A stretch of 48,856 bases of DNA from JANYJA01 sp038229055 (GCA_038229055.1 JBBROU010000021.1:1-48856); one strand, 5' to 3'; shown: positions 1 through 8,958, numbered from the stretch's first letter. Translations and numbers: made by a program. Notes: generated from the sequence alone by a model not told the origin.

Positions 1-309
1 CGCCGCCGCTGGCCTCCGCCGTCCTCGGGAGCCATTTTGGGCCAGAAAAAGTTCAAATCGAAAAATCCCAAAAACCTGCTTAACTCATCCAGTTTCAGGG
101 CTTTGGCGGGAATTAAAAACTCATGTCCCGGACAGCAGTGAGTTACTATATGGGCTTGCTGAACTGAACTTCTCGATTGGGCAAACGATAGAGGTGATGC
201 GGGGACATCCGTTAGTTCTGGTCGAACGAATCGTTCTCGTGATTTCTCAGCAGGCATCACGCTGGCGACGCTTCGATTAGACTTAAGGTCGCGAGCACTA
301 CACTCCACC
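1..309. other. Non-coding leader region at the window edge
   Basis: No open reading frame with coding character could be supported on either strand here. The stretch should carry the promoter of the sigma-factor operon that starts at 310. The only structured element noted is a short perfect palindrome at 224-236. A gene ending just left of the window cannot be excluded. Confidence 0.5.
224..236. promoter_or_regulatory. Short palindrome upstream of the ECF sigma gene
   Basis: GAACGA-A-TCGTTC is a perfect 6+1+6 inverted repeat, 74 bases before the sigma-factor start. Its GAAC half-site resembles the -35 element of many ECF promoters, so it could be an operator or part of an autoregulated promoter. 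No matching -10 element was convincing, so the role is speculative. Confidence 0.25.
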
Positions 310-900
310 ATGACGCCTGCGGCGGCTATCAACTCTGCGCTTCTTGAACGTCTCAAGAGACGCGATCCTGGCGCCTTGGCGGAAGCAGTGCATGAGCACG
401 CTAGACCGCTGTTCCGCGCTGCCAAGGGACTCGGGTTTTCAGATTCGGATGCGGAAGATCTCGTTCAGGATGTCTTCTCTACCGTTATTCAAAGGCTCGA
501 CAGCTTCCAGGGCCGCTCACAGCTTCGGACATGGCTGTTCGGCATATTGCATCGAAAGACTATGGAACGGCGAAGGGTTGCAGCCATCGAAGCGCGGTGC
601 AATCCGATCGACGATGTTTTCGAGTCCCGCTTCGATGCGGATGGTAATTGGGTGCGTCCGCCGGCGGACATTGAGCGGCTGCTGTTGTCAAAGGAATTGG
701 GAGCAATTATTCATGGCTGTATGGACGGCCTTCCCGCAAATCAACGCGAGGCATTCGTTCTGAGGGAGATCGAGGGACTTGAAACTGCGGAGATCTGTAA
801 GATTCTGGCGGTAAGCATCACTAACTTTGGTGTGCTAATCCATCGGGCGCGTGCTCGGCTACGGGAATGTTTGGAGTTGAAGGGTTGGGGTAAACGATGA
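310..900 (+). CDS. ECF-type RNA polymerase sigma factor
   Basis: A 196-residue sigma-70 family protein of the extracytoplasmic-function type. Region 2 lies at about residues 25-85, with the typical acidic core DAEDLVQDVF (47-56) and a tryptophan-containing RTWLFGILHRK. Region 4 lies at about 141-187, with LPANQREAFVLREIEGL and a helix-turn-helix ending in IHRARARLRECL. There is no sigma 1.1 or region 3, as expected for ECF factors. Its stop overlaps the ATG of the next gene, which encodes a small zinc anti-sigma, so the pair forms a regulatory switch. The two downstream genes (kinase-like and nucleoside hydrolase) are closely spaced and probably co-transcribed. The inducing signal cannot be read from the sequence. 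Confidence 0.93.
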   Translation: MTPAAAINSALLERLKRRDPGALAEAVHEHARPLFRAAKGLGFSDSDAEDLVQDVFSTVIQRLDSFQGRSQLRTWLFGILHRKTMERRRVAAIEARCNPIDDVFESRFDADGNWVRPPADIERLLLSKELGAIIHGCMDGLPANQREAFVLREIEGLETAEICKILAVSITNFGVLIHRARARLRECLELKGWGKR

Positions 901-1121
901 TCACCTGCAAAGCGTTGGCGAATCTTCTATTGTCGGATCGTCTTGCAACCCAGACTTGGTGGAATCGAGTAGAGGTACGTCTCCATCTTGCGATGTGCGG
1001 CATCTGCTCTCGTTTTGCCCGTCAGCTTGAACAGTTAAGATCAGGCGCTCGTCACCTGAGAGGCGAGAACGAGGGCGACGCGGACCTCGAGAAACGTCTG
1101 ATTCAACGCCTCTCTCGCTAG
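897..1121 (+). CDS. Small zinc-finger anti-sigma factor (soluble)
   Basis: A 74-residue protein that overlaps the sigma gene by four bases (ATGA), indicating translational coupling. It carries H30-x3-C34-x2-C37, the core of the zinc anti-sigma (ZAS / zf-HC2) motif, with a further Cys at residue 4. The family binds its cognate ECF sigma and releases it on stress. No transmembrane segment or periplasmic domain follows the finger, so this is a soluble short form that would sense a cytoplasmic signal, perhaps redox through the Cys/Zn site. Identification rests on the motif plus gene position. The rest of the protein is charged and featureless. Confidence 0.72.
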   Translation: MITCKALANLLLSDRLATQTWWNRVEVRLHLAMCGICSRFARQLEQLRSGARHLRGENEGDADLEKRLIQRLSR

Positions 1122-1135
1122 AATCGGATTCGCAT

Positions 1136-2182
1136 GTGACCCACGCTGACGAAGTCCTGAATCCGTACCCGGGAAATTTCTTCCTCACCCCAAGTGTTCC
1201 GAAGATCGCCGGGCTGCTGGCCTCGAATGCATGGTTGCTACCGGACGAAGTCGTTGAAGGAGCCGAGCGGGCCGGTGAAGGTAACATGAACTGCGTGGTG
1301 CGTGTCATGACGTCCCGGCGCTCGTTCATTCTCAAGCAGTCGAGACCCTGGGTAGAGAAGTACCCAGGCTTCGCAGCGCCGTGGGACCGGGCTCTTGTCG
1401 AAGCAAGGTTCTATCAAACCGCAGAGAATTTACCGGGCGTCACGAGATACCTGCCCGGGCTTCTAAACTTCGATCCCGGCGAGCGCCTGCTGATGCTGGA
1501 GGATTTGGGAGACGCGCAGGACTTCACCTTTCTTTATGCCGCCAACAGCGCTAGGTTGGCCGATTCGGAGCGGATACAGCTGGTGGATTTCCTGCTCGCG
1601 CTTCATATGTCTGCCCGTGCGCCCGAGTTGAGATCTCTTTTTGCGAACGCGGAGATGCGTTCCCTCAATCATGAGCACATCTTCGACTTACCGCTCAGGC
1701 CCAGCAACGGGCTCGATCTGGACGCGATCACGCCGGGACTTGGCCGCCTCGCCAACGGCCTCCAGAGAGACGCTCAGTATTCTCGCGAAGTGGCGGCGCT
1801 CGGTGCGTGCTACCTGGACCACGCCGGGGGCGGGTGTTTAATCCACGGAGACTACTTCCCCGGAAGCTGGCTGAAATCGCGAGGGCGAACCTACGTGATT
1901 GATCCGGAGTTCTGCTTTTTCGGACCACCGGAATGGGACCTTGCCACCATGGCGGCTCACCTGCGCCTGAGCGGGCACTCTCAAGTGGAGATCGACAAAA
2001 GCGTGGACAGATACGCTGCGCGCGCGGCTCTGGATCGAAGGCTTGTTCAAAAGTTCGCGGGAGTAGAAATCATGCGTAGGTTGATCGGCGTTGCTCAGCT
2101 CCCGGTGGTCTTCGGACTGGAACGAAAGGAGGAGCTATTGCGATTATCGAAGACGTTGGTGCTTGGGGAGCAGTTCGCGTGA
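1136..2182 (+). CDS. Phosphotransferase related to methylthioribose kinase (APH/choline kinase fold)
   Basis: A 348-residue kinase-like protein. The catalytic loop is HGDYFPGSW (HGD at residues 237-239) and the metal-binding segment is VIDPEFCFFGPPEWDLA (from 254). Both closely follow the HGDLHTGS / DPEFAFYGP pattern of 5-methylthioribose kinases, rather than the aminoglycoside kinases, as I recall those families. An EDLG motif lies in the N-lobe. MTR kinase phosphorylates C1 of a 5-modified ribose, and a similar sugar substrate is inferred here but unproven. The GTG start is chosen because the overlapping ATG two bases earlier is followed at once by a stop. The stop overlaps the next gene, a nucleoside hydrolase, by GTGA. 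A pairing of nucleosidase and ribose kinase is biochemically sensible (see findings). Confidence 0.75.
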   Translation: MTHADEVLNPYPGNFFLTPSVPKIAGLLASNAWLLPDEVVEGAERAGEGNMNCVVRVMTSRRSFILKQSRPWVEKYPGFAAPWDRALVEARFYQTAENLPGVTRYLPGLLNFDPGERLLMLEDLGDAQDFTFLYAANSARLADSERIQLVDFLLALHMSARAPELRSLFANAEMRSLNHEHIFDLPLRPSNGLDLDAITPGLGRLANGLQRDAQYSREVAALGACYLDHAGGGCLIHGDYFPGSWLKSRGRTYVIDPEFCFFGPPEWDLATMAAHLRLSGHSQVEIDKSVDRYAARAALDRRLVQKFAGVEIMRRLIGVAQLPVVFGLERKEELLRLSKTLVLGEQFA

Positions 2183-3126
2183 GAACGCTGTCGTTAATGT
2201 TGATTTGCGTCACGGCGGCTTGCGCGTCGACGCCGGTGTGGATCGACACCGATCCGTCGGTAGCTCGCGGCGGTCACGAGGTGGATGACGGATTTGCACT
2301 AGTGCAGGCGTTTCGTTCGACGGCACTCAAGGTCCGCGGCGTGAGTGCCGTATTTGGAAACGCTCCGCTCAGCGAAGCCTTCCCAATTGCGCAACATCTG
2401 GTGAGCGACTTTGGTCCGGCTGGCGTTCCTGTATTCAGCGGCGCGGCATCGGCCAACAATCTCGGTCTCGAAACAGAAGCTTCGCGAGCGATGGCTGCTG
2501 CGCTCCGAAGAGAGAAACTCACGATCTTGATGCTTGGTCCCGCAACGAATGTCGCAACGGTCCTTAAGAATCACCCCGAGCTTGGGAAGCGAATCGTCAG
2601 GATCATTGCGGTAGCCGGGCGGCGTCCGAACCAGAGATTCTCGACCGCGCCTTCAGTCAAGCCGTTCCGAGATTTCAACTTCGAATTGGATGCGGAAGGT
2701 TTTCAGGTGTTATTGAGTGCAGGCGTGCCTTTGGTACTTGCACCATGGGAAATCTCATCGAAGGTTTGGATTCGAGAGGCAGACCTGAAGTTGCTTCGCG
2801 CTTCGAATGTCTCCCTCGGATGGGTTCTTGACGCGGCCGAGGACTGGCTGGCTTTCTGGAAGAAAAATCTTGCGGCGGATGGATTCAACCCATTCGATAC
2901 TTTGGCCGTGGGTTACGCGATATCGTCTCAAGGCTTCGGCTGCAAACGTCTGCCCGTGAAAATCGAGCGGCAAGCCGACGATACTGTCCCCCAGGAAAAC
3001 GCTCCTCGAAAGCCTTTTTTGATTGTAGACAAGTCTGTCGCTTCGAAAACATCGGCCCTTTATTGCTCCGAGCCCCCGCCACTCTTCGCAAAAAGCGTGC
3101 TCCGCTTAATCAGTTTTCCTCGTTAA
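2179..3126 (+). CDS. Nucleoside hydrolase, probably exported, with altered active site
   Basis: A 315-residue member of the inosine/uridine-preferring nucleoside hydrolase family, which cleaves the N-glycosidic bond of nucleosides. The calcium-binding start is present as DTD (23-25) and VDDGFAL (35-41), and the central region has LGPATNVA and NFELDAEG. The usual HDPLA segment reads FDTLA (239-243): the Asp remains but the catalytic-side His is Phe. A hydrophobic N-terminus ending at CVTAACAS suggests a signal peptide, possibly a lipoprotein. The GTG start overlaps the stop of the kinase-like gene (GTGA). The 3' end overlaps the convergent flavoprotein gene by 17 bases. The real substrate may not be a standard nucleoside. 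Confidence 0.82.
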   Translation: MRTLSLMLICVTAACASTPVWIDTDPSVARGGHEVDDGFALVQAFRSTALKVRGVSAVFGNAPLSEAFPIAQHLVSDFGPAGVPVFSGAASANNLGLETEASRAMAAALRREKLTILMLGPATNVATVLKNHPELGKRIVRIIAVAGRRPNQRFSTAPSVKPFRDFNFELDAEGFQVLLSAGVPLVLAPWEISSKVWIREADLKLLRASNVSLGWVLDAAEDWLAFWKKNLAADGFNPFDTLAVGYAISSQGFGCKRLPVKIERQADDTVPQENAPRKPFLIVDKSVASKTSALYCSEPPPLFAKSVLRLISFPR

Positions 3127-4567
3127 GACGTAGCACTCCGGTCGACGTACCTCGAAGCCGGAATAGACGCTGGATCCAGGTGACGCGCGAAGGTGTCAGC
3201 ACCTGATTGGCAAAGATGTCCGCGGCCCTGCGATTGCCAAGCGCGTAAGTTGGATACGGGTGGATTGTTGCGGAGATCTTGCCTAACTCTGCATTGACTT
3301 TCATCGCCAGCGCATACTCGGCAATCATTTCGCCAGCGTTCGCCCCAAGAATGGAGGCGCCCAGAATCTTACCTCGCTTGCTGGCCCACACTTTCACGGC
3401 GCCAGCAGACTCTGACTCGGTGACCGCCCGATCCAACTTTGAAAACGGGAACCGATATAGGCGGAAGCTCTCGCCGCGCTTTCGTAGTTCTTCTTCCCCG
3501 AATCCAACATGCGCCAGTTCCGGGTCGGTGAAGGTGCACCATGGGACGCGGCGGTCGTCCACCCGCGATGGAATACGCAGAATGGCGTTCATCACCGCGA
3601 CCTTCGCGGTGTGTTCGGCCATATGTGTGAAAAGGTGTTTGCCCGTCACATCGCCGCAAGCGAAAATGTTTTTCCGCGTTGTTCGACAGCGATCGTCCAC
3701 GATGATTCCCTGCTCGTTTGCCTCAACGCCCGCAGCCGCAAGGTGAAGAGACTCCGTATTTGGCCGTCTTCCCGTAGCCGCAAGAACCGCGTCAAAAAGA
3801 ATCCGCTCGCCGCCGTTTAAGTGCGCCATACCGGTATCGATTCTTTCCACCCCCGCCCCAAGCTTGAAATCGATACCCTCTCTTCGAAGCGACTGCTCGA
3901 GCATTGTAGCGAGTTCAGCGTCATCGTGCCCCAGAATGCGCGCGCCGTGGTCAGTCACCGTTACCGCCGAGCCTAAACGGCGGAAAGCCTGCGCCATCTC
4001 GATTCCGATCGGACCGGCGCCCAATATCAGTAGGCGCCGCGGTTGCTCCTTCAACTCGAACAAATTCTCGTTTGTGAGGACGGGTAAGCGATCTATGCCA
4101 TCAATTTTCGGGATCTTTGGTCTGCTTCCGGTCGCGGCGACGAAGAATCGCGAGCTGACCACCCGCCGGGCTTGCGTCCGGGAGTCGGTAAGTTCGACCG
4201 ACTTGCCGTCAATAAACCTAGCGTGTGCTGCGATCACCTCGACGCCCAATTTCTCAATGTTGGGCGGGGCATCCGCCTCCTGATAAATGTGCTCGCGGAT
4301 GGAATGAACCCGGCTAATGATCTGACCCCAGTCGTGGACAGAGTCCGACGCAACCAAGCCGTATTTGGACGCGGAACGCATCTCATGGGCAACCTTGGCG
4401 GCCTTCAGCAGACTCTTGCTGGGGACGCACCCGTGCCATGTGCAATCTCCTCCCAGCGGCGAATTCGAAACGAGCAACGTCTTCGCTCCCAAGACCGCGG
4501 ACATGCCAGCAGCGGTCAACCCTGCGGCGCCGCCTCCGATCACCACCATGTCGAAATCAGCTTTCAT
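3110..4567 (-). CDS. Mercuric-reductase-like FAD/NAD(P) disulfide oxidoreductase
   Basis: A 485-residue class I pyridine nucleotide-disulfide oxidoreductase. The FAD motif VVIGGGAAG lies at 8-16, the redox-active disulfide C42-T-W-H-G-C47 follows, and a second dinucleotide fold LGAGPIGIE is near 180. The second FAD segment is ACGDVTG, and the dimerisation domain contains HPYPTYAL (His at about 436). The Glu that normally pairs with this His is Leu, so classic glutathione-reductase chemistry is doubtful. There is no N-terminal heavy-metal domain and no C-terminal Cys pair, so true mercury reduction is unlikely. The ATG at 4567 forms ATGA with the stop of the upstream DUF547 gene; the longer reading frame upstream is only overlap with that gene. 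Confidence 0.85.
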   Translation of the reverse strand: MKADFDMVVIGGGAAGLTAAGMSAVLGAKTLLVSNSPLGGDCTWHGCVPSKSLLKAAKVAHEMRSASKYGLVASDSVHDWGQIISRVHSIREHIYQEADAPPNIEKLGVEVIAAHARFIDGKSVELTDSRTQARRVVSSRFFVAATGSRPKIPKIDGIDRLPVLTNENLFELKEQPRRLLILGAGPIGIEMAQAFRRLGSAVTVTDHGARILGHDDAELATMLEQSLRREGIDFKLGAGVERIDTGMAHLNGGERILFDAVLAATGRRPNTESLHLAAAGVEANEQGIIVDDRCRTTRKNIFACGDVTGKHLFTHMAEHTAKVAVMNAILRIPSRVDDRRVPWCTFTDPELAHVGFGEEELRKRGESFRLYRFPFSKLDRAVTESESAGAVKVWASKRGKILGASILGANAGEMIAEYALAMKVNAELGKISATIHPYPTYALGNRRAADIFANQVLTPSRVTWIQRLFRLRGTSTGVLRLNEEN

Positions 4568-5679
4568 GCGGAATGCTCCCCGGTGGCGACGCGCGTCCGC
4601 ACTTTGCGTACCGTCGACCATGCACCCAACGTCAGCATCACAACGACAAAGACATACACCCAGACCGGAATGTGTTTTCCGGCAATCAGCAGGTATAAGT
4701 AAGCGGAGACGAAGAAGAAGCCCGAAGACATCAGTGGCGCAATCAGCGGTCGCCGGCTGCGTAAGTTGCGAACAAGCCAGGCGATGGACAGGGAGAAGAA
4801 GGGAATCGCGCCGACGTAGATCGCACCAAAGATCAACGGATCGACGCCGTACCTTCTGCCCAGCCCAAAGAACCAACCGCCGAGATCGGAACGCAGGTAT
4901 CCGTTCCTCGCGTAATCGATATAGAACTCAAAACCGGAATACGAATCGCCCACGGAGCCGCTATCGTTCAGCCCCCAGTTGTATTTCAAGTATTCCAATT
5001 TGTTCGTCGATACGAACGCGTCCCGCGGCGCGAATTTCTTCAGCACTGAAGGCATACCGCTCACGGCCGCGAAATCTGCCGCGTACCATTCAAAGATTTT
5101 GCTCACCTTCGCGAGACGTTTGTCGGGGAGGAACTGGTTCTTGCTGGTATCGGCCAGCCAAAATCGAAAGTTATCGTCCAATTGCCCGTCCACAGCCGCT
5201 GGTGTGTAGGCCTCGCGTCGCAAAGGCGGACAACTTCGGGCCGCACACACCAACGCTCCGTGAATACGCGGGTCGTGCATATTTCGAAGGCGAGTTTCGA
5301 TGCTGTCGAGAGATTCCGTGACGCCGTTCACTTGGTGCCTTGCCACACGGAATGGATCTTTTGTACGCCAGATGCTTTTCACGGGAAAGTTTGAAACAAT
5401 CCAGCGGACAGTGAGGGCGTTATACGCGTTGATCAACGCCGCTTTTCTGGCGTTCTCATCCAGCGTTGCCGGCCATGCCTTTGCGATTTGCCCCAAATAG
5501 GCATCCAATCTGCCCGTTCCATCGGCCTTCAGCCGGGCGTAGTCTACCCGCGATTGTAGCGTTACGTACTGCCGGAGAATGGCGGTCCATTGAGAGTGGT
5601 CGAGATCCTGGCCGAATGCGCCTGCACAAGACGCGGCGCATCCCAGAACTACGACACCTCGAATGATGTTTGTTCTCAC
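4564..5679 (-). CDS. Exported DUF547 protein with C-terminal three-helix membrane domain
   Basis: A 371-residue protein with a signal peptide (residues 1-23, ending AGAFG) and a DUF547 domain over about 25-250, recognisable by NAYNALTVRWI, the IHGALVCAARSCPPL cysteine motif and LEYLKYNWGLND. After a linker, three hydrophobic segments follow (around 285-305, 315-335 and 340-358), starting at RRYGVDPLIFGAIYVGAIPF. I recall this tail as a separate small membrane protein in other genomes, so a fusion is likely. The GTG start at 5679 is preceded by GAAGGGAG. It is coupled by ATGA to the flavoprotein gene, and DUF547 plus such flavoproteins often sit together. Biochemical function is unknown. Confidence 0.8.
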   Translation of the reverse strand: MRTNIIRGVVVLGCAASCAGAFGQDLDHSQWTAILRQYVTLQSRVDYARLKADGTGRLDAYLGQIAKAWPATLDENARKAALINAYNALTVRWIVSNFPVKSIWRTKDPFRVARHQVNGVTESLDSIETRLRNMHDPRIHGALVCAARSCPPLRREAYTPAAVDGQLDDNFRFWLADTSKNQFLPDKRLAKVSKIFEWYAADFAAVSGMPSVLKKFAPRDAFVSTNKLEYLKYNWGLNDSGSVGDSYSGFEFYIDYARNGYLRSDLGGWFFGLGRRYGVDPLIFGAIYVGAIPFFSLSIAWLVRNLRSRRPLIAPLMSSGFFFVSAYLYLLIAGKHIPVWVYVFVVVMLTLGAWSTVRKVRTRVATGEHSA

Positions 5680-5698
5680 AGTTGGATCTCCCTTCTTG

Positions 5699-5727
5699 AG
5701 TGTAAGGATCTCTGGATTCCTTACACT
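5699..5727. promoter_or_regulatory. Perfect 10-bp inverted repeat, candidate operator between divergent genes
   Basis: AGTGTAAGGA, nine spacer bases, then TCCTTACACT. The repeat lies in the 78-bp gap between the divergent DUF547 gene (start 5679) and the TonB receptor gene (start 5758). Centre-to-centre spacing of about two helical turns fits a dimeric regulator. There is no T-tract, so a terminator is unlikely. No regulator gene of a known operator type is adjacent. Confidence 0.6.
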
Positions 5728-5757
5728 TACAAAAGAGATGATGACAGGGGCTGGTTT

Positions 5758-8700
5758 TTGACGCGGACGGCGTGCTTCTTCGCGTTGGTGGTAATTTGTT
5801 TACCGGCGGCACTTGCGGAAACGCCTGGGGCGAAAATCGCCGGTGCCGTAACAGACCCGAGCGGTAGCGCGGTTTCCGGCGTGCGGGTCGAGGTGCGGGA
5901 GACACACACTGGGGCGACCCGCACATCCGTGACGAATGCGTCCGGGAAGTACCAGATTCCCGGCTTGCAACCGGGGGATTATGAGCTCCACGCCTCAAAG
6001 CCGGCTTTCGAAAAGTTCGAGCGAAACGGCATTGGGCTCAGCGTAGGCGACGATGTTCGGATTGACGTCCCTTTGACGTTGCAAGGCAAGCGAGAGAAAG
6101 TTTCGGTTACCGCAGCGGGAACGCTAACGCAAGTCGAATCGGCCCTTGCGTCCACTGTAGTGAATCAGCAGTCGATTCAGGATCTGCCGAGCGACGGCCG
6201 TCAACTTCAGAATCTTGCCCTGATCGTACCCGGGGTTTCGGCAGGCTGGAATCTTTCGACCGCGGCCAATCGCTACGGCAAAGCCCGGGAGAACACAGAA
6301 GGCGCATTCACTGTGAACGGCGCGCGCAGCCGCTCGAACAATTTCCTCCTCGACGGCATGCCCATGAACCTCAGACAGTACAGTGTCATCAACTTTGAGC
6401 CGTCGAACGAGGCGGTCGCGGAGTTCCAGGTGATCGCTGCAATTCCCTCAGCCGAGTACGGCCGCACCATGGGCGGCCAGATCAGCATCGTGACCCGCTC
6501 GGGATCGAATTCTTTCCACGGAGCCGCTTACGAGTTTTTTCGCAACGATGCCCTGAATGCCAACGATACGTTCAGTAAACGCAGCGGGCTTCCTCGTGGC
6601 ACTGTGCGCCACAACCAGTTCGGCGGCAGCCTTGGAGGACCGATTCAGAAGAACAAGCATTTTTTCTTCGTGAATACCGAGTTGTTGCGCAACCTGGAAG
6701 CATCGGAGACGCGAACGTCAAGCGTACCATCGTTGGATCAGCGCCGGGGCTTGATCTCGTATTTCGACGGCAACGGAAACCCGGCGAGGCTGGATTTCAG
6801 CAACCGCATCACGCCTTTGAGCACGAGACTTCTGGCTCTTTACCCCGTCCCCAACTCGAACGTGCCCGGAGGTAATTACAACGCAGCTCTCGCGATCGCG
6901 TTGAACGATTACCAATATCATGTCCGCACTGACCATTACTTCTCGCCGCGCGACATTGTCACGTTACGCACTTCATGGAACCTCAATGATCAAATCTATC
7001 TGGTTGATCGGTTCGGCGGGCCTTACATACCGGGCTTCACCTTGCCTAACCCGGAGCGCACGACCAACGGAACGCTTGGGTATCTCCATGCTTTCTCGCC
7101 CCAATCGGTGAACGAGGCGCGGCTGGGAGTAAATCGTTACGGTAATTTGCTGGCGAACGGAGACCAGCGGAGCGCGACCGAGTTCGGATTGCCGAACGGC
7201 TCCAGCGCAAATGGCATTCCGACGATTGCATTCGCGCAGGGTGGGCTTGCGGGACTCGGGGGGCTGCCCTGGTACAACCGCGAGCAGAATGAGCTGACAG
7301 TCTACGGGTCAGATTCGCTTAGCATCCTACGCGGATCGCACAGCTTGAAAACAGGAGCGGAAGTCTCCCGGTACCACTTCAATACCCGGGGAGCCGAGAA
7401 TCAGCGAGGATCGATATTTTTCGACGGCTCTCAAAACACCAATATTCCGAAGACGGCTGCCAACGCCGAAGCCAATGTTCTGGTGGATTTACTGCTGGGC
7501 CTCCCCTACCAAGCCAAGATCACAGTGGGGCAGTTCGGCCGCGGCTATCGTGAGTGGGCCTGGGCAGGTTTTGTTCAGGATCGTTGGAGAACATCGAAGC
7601 GTTTGACTCTCGACTATGGGCTTCGCTACGAGTACAACGCGCCATGGACAGAGGTCAATCACAAGCTTTCGAATTTTTTTCCAGGCCTGGGACTCTTGAG
7701 CGAGCGCGATTCCAGGTGGCCAGGATTGTATCAACCGGATCGAAACAACTTCGCCCCCCGCTTCGGGTTTGCGTACGATCTTCAGGGGACAGGGAGGACA
7801 GTCATCCGAGGTGGCATTGGCCTTTACTACGAGACGCTACTTCAGGCGAGCACGGTGCAGCAGATCGAGAATAATCCTCCCTTCTCGGCTGCGGCTGTGA
7901 CCACTGCGCCAACACCGTTCGCCACGGATGGAAGTCCATCCACCACTTTGCTGGATCTGCGATCGAGCGCTACGCCTTCGCGCTCTCTATCGGCCATCCC
8001 CGCGAATCTCCGGAATCCATACAGCATGCAGACGTCGTTCGATGTGCAGCACTCTTTTGGGGAAAACTGGCTAACAGAGGTGGCGTATCGAGGCACGCGA
8101 GGCGTGCACCTGCCGTACAACTACAACCTGAATCAAGTTCCATTGGATCTACTCAGCACCGCCCAGCGCGTGGCAATTGCAGCCGGTATCGGCAACAACT
8201 CCGGAACGGCATCCATCATCGACGCATTGCGACCGTATCCGGCGTTCAACAGCATCGCGATTTTCGAGAACGGCGCGACCTCGGGCTATCACAGTCTGCA
8301 GGCGAAAATCGAACGCCGCTTCCATTCCGGTCTTAACCTTCTCTCTGCTTACGTTTGGTCGAAGTCGATCGATGACGCGAGTGATTTCGGCAGCGGCGAC
8401 CCTTCCGAACAAGTGCTCGACAGCCACAATCGCCGGGCGCAGCGGGCGCTGTCGAGTTTCGATGTGCCTCACCGCTTCACTACTGCCTTCAACTACACGG
8501 TGCCGGCGATTCACACTCATACTCTTCTCGCCGGATGGCAGATCAACGGACTGATCACGATCCAGTCGGGCCAGCCATTTACGCCCTACACCAGTCAATT
8601 TGACCCGTATCGAAACGAGAGTTACAATCGTCTCAACGTGGTGCCGGGCGGCCATCTCGCAACTCCTTCCGGGCTTGCGTACAACCCGGCCAACTTCACA

Positions 8701-8958
8701 CTTCCGCGGCTCGGGACTTTTGGAAACGGTGGACGCAACATCGTGCGTGGGGATGGGTATCGCAGTGCGGACGCGTCGCTGTTCCGAACGTTCCCGATTC
8801 GTGATGCGGTTCGACTTCAGATTCGATTTGAGGCGCAGAACGCGTTTAATCAGGTGAACTACCAGGGACCCATCACTGATCAATCTACTAAGCCGGGATT
8901 GTTTGTCGCCGCCGCGCCGCCGCGCATCGTTCAACTCGGCGCAAAACTATCGTTCTGA
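5758..8958 (+). CDS. Oar-like TonB-dependent outer-membrane receptor
   Basis: About 1066 residues. The TTG at 5758 is chosen because AGGGG precedes it and it gives a clean signal peptide (MTRTACFFALVVICLPAALA); the open frame extends to 5590 but that part overlaps the divergent gene. After the signal comes a carboxypeptidase-regulatory-like beta-sandwich (KIAGAVTDPSGSAVSGV, about residues 27-105), then a plug domain (QDLPSDGRQLQNLALIVPGV) and a long barrel ending in aromatic LSF. This architecture, larger than classic siderophore receptors, is typical of Acidobacteriota, where it is thought to import oligomers or peptides. No TonB or ExbBD gene is near. The stop overlaps the convergent hydroxylase gene by 12 bases. 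Confidence 0.93.
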   Translation: MTRTACFFALVVICLPAALAETPGAKIAGAVTDPSGSAVSGVRVEVRETHTGATRTSVTNASGKYQIPGLQPGDYELHASKPAFEKFERNGIGLSVGDDVRIDVPLTLQGKREKVSVTAAGTLTQVESALASTVVNQQSIQDLPSDGRQLQNLALIVPGVSAGWNLSTAANRYGKARENTEGAFTVNGARSRSNNFLLDGMPMNLRQYSVINFEPSNEAVAEFQVIAAIPSAEYGRTMGGQISIVTRSGSNSFHGAAYEFFRNDALNANDTFSKRSGLPRGTVRHNQFGGSLGGPIQKNKHFFFVNTELLRNLEASETRTSSVPSLDQRRGLISYFDGNGNPARLDFSNRITPLSTRLLALYPVPNSNVPGGNYNAALAIALNDYQYHVRTDHYFSPRDIVTLRTSWNLNDQIYLVDRFGGPYIPGFTLPNPERTTNGTLGYLHAFSPQSVNEARLGVNRYGNLLANGDQRSATEFGLPNGSSANGIPTIAFAQGGLAGLGGLPWYNREQNELTVYGSDSLSILRGSHSLKTGAEVSRYHFNTRGAENQRGSIFFDGSQNTNIPKTAANAEANVLVDLLLGLPYQAKITVGQFGRGYREWAWAGFVQDRWRTSKRLTLDYGLRYEYNAPWTEVNHKLSNFFPGLGLLSERDSRWPGLYQPDRNNFAPRFGFAYDLQGTGRTVIRGGIGLYYETLLQASTVQQIENNPPFSAAAVTTAPTPFATDGSPSTTLLDLRSSATPSRSLSAIPANLRNPYSMQTSFDVQHSFGENWLTEVAYRGTRGVHLPYNYNLNQVPLDLLSTAQRVAIAAGIGNNSGTASIIDALRPYPAFNSIAIFENGATSGYHSLQAKIERRFHSGLNLLSAYVWSKSIDDASDFGSGDPSEQVLDSHNRRAQRALSSFDVPHRFTTAFNYTVPAIHTHTLLAGWQINGLITIQSGQPFTPYTSQFDPYRNESYNRLNVVPGGHLATPSGLAYNPANFTLPRLGTFGNGGRNIVRGDGYRSADASLFRTFPIRDAVRLQIRFEAQNAFNQVNYQGPITDQSTKPGLFVAAAPPRIVQLGAKLSF

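Noticed and set aside
5590..5757. Upstream extension of the TonB receptor frame
   Set aside because: It overlaps the divergent DUF547 gene and the palindrome and lacks a signal peptide; TTG 5758 fits better.
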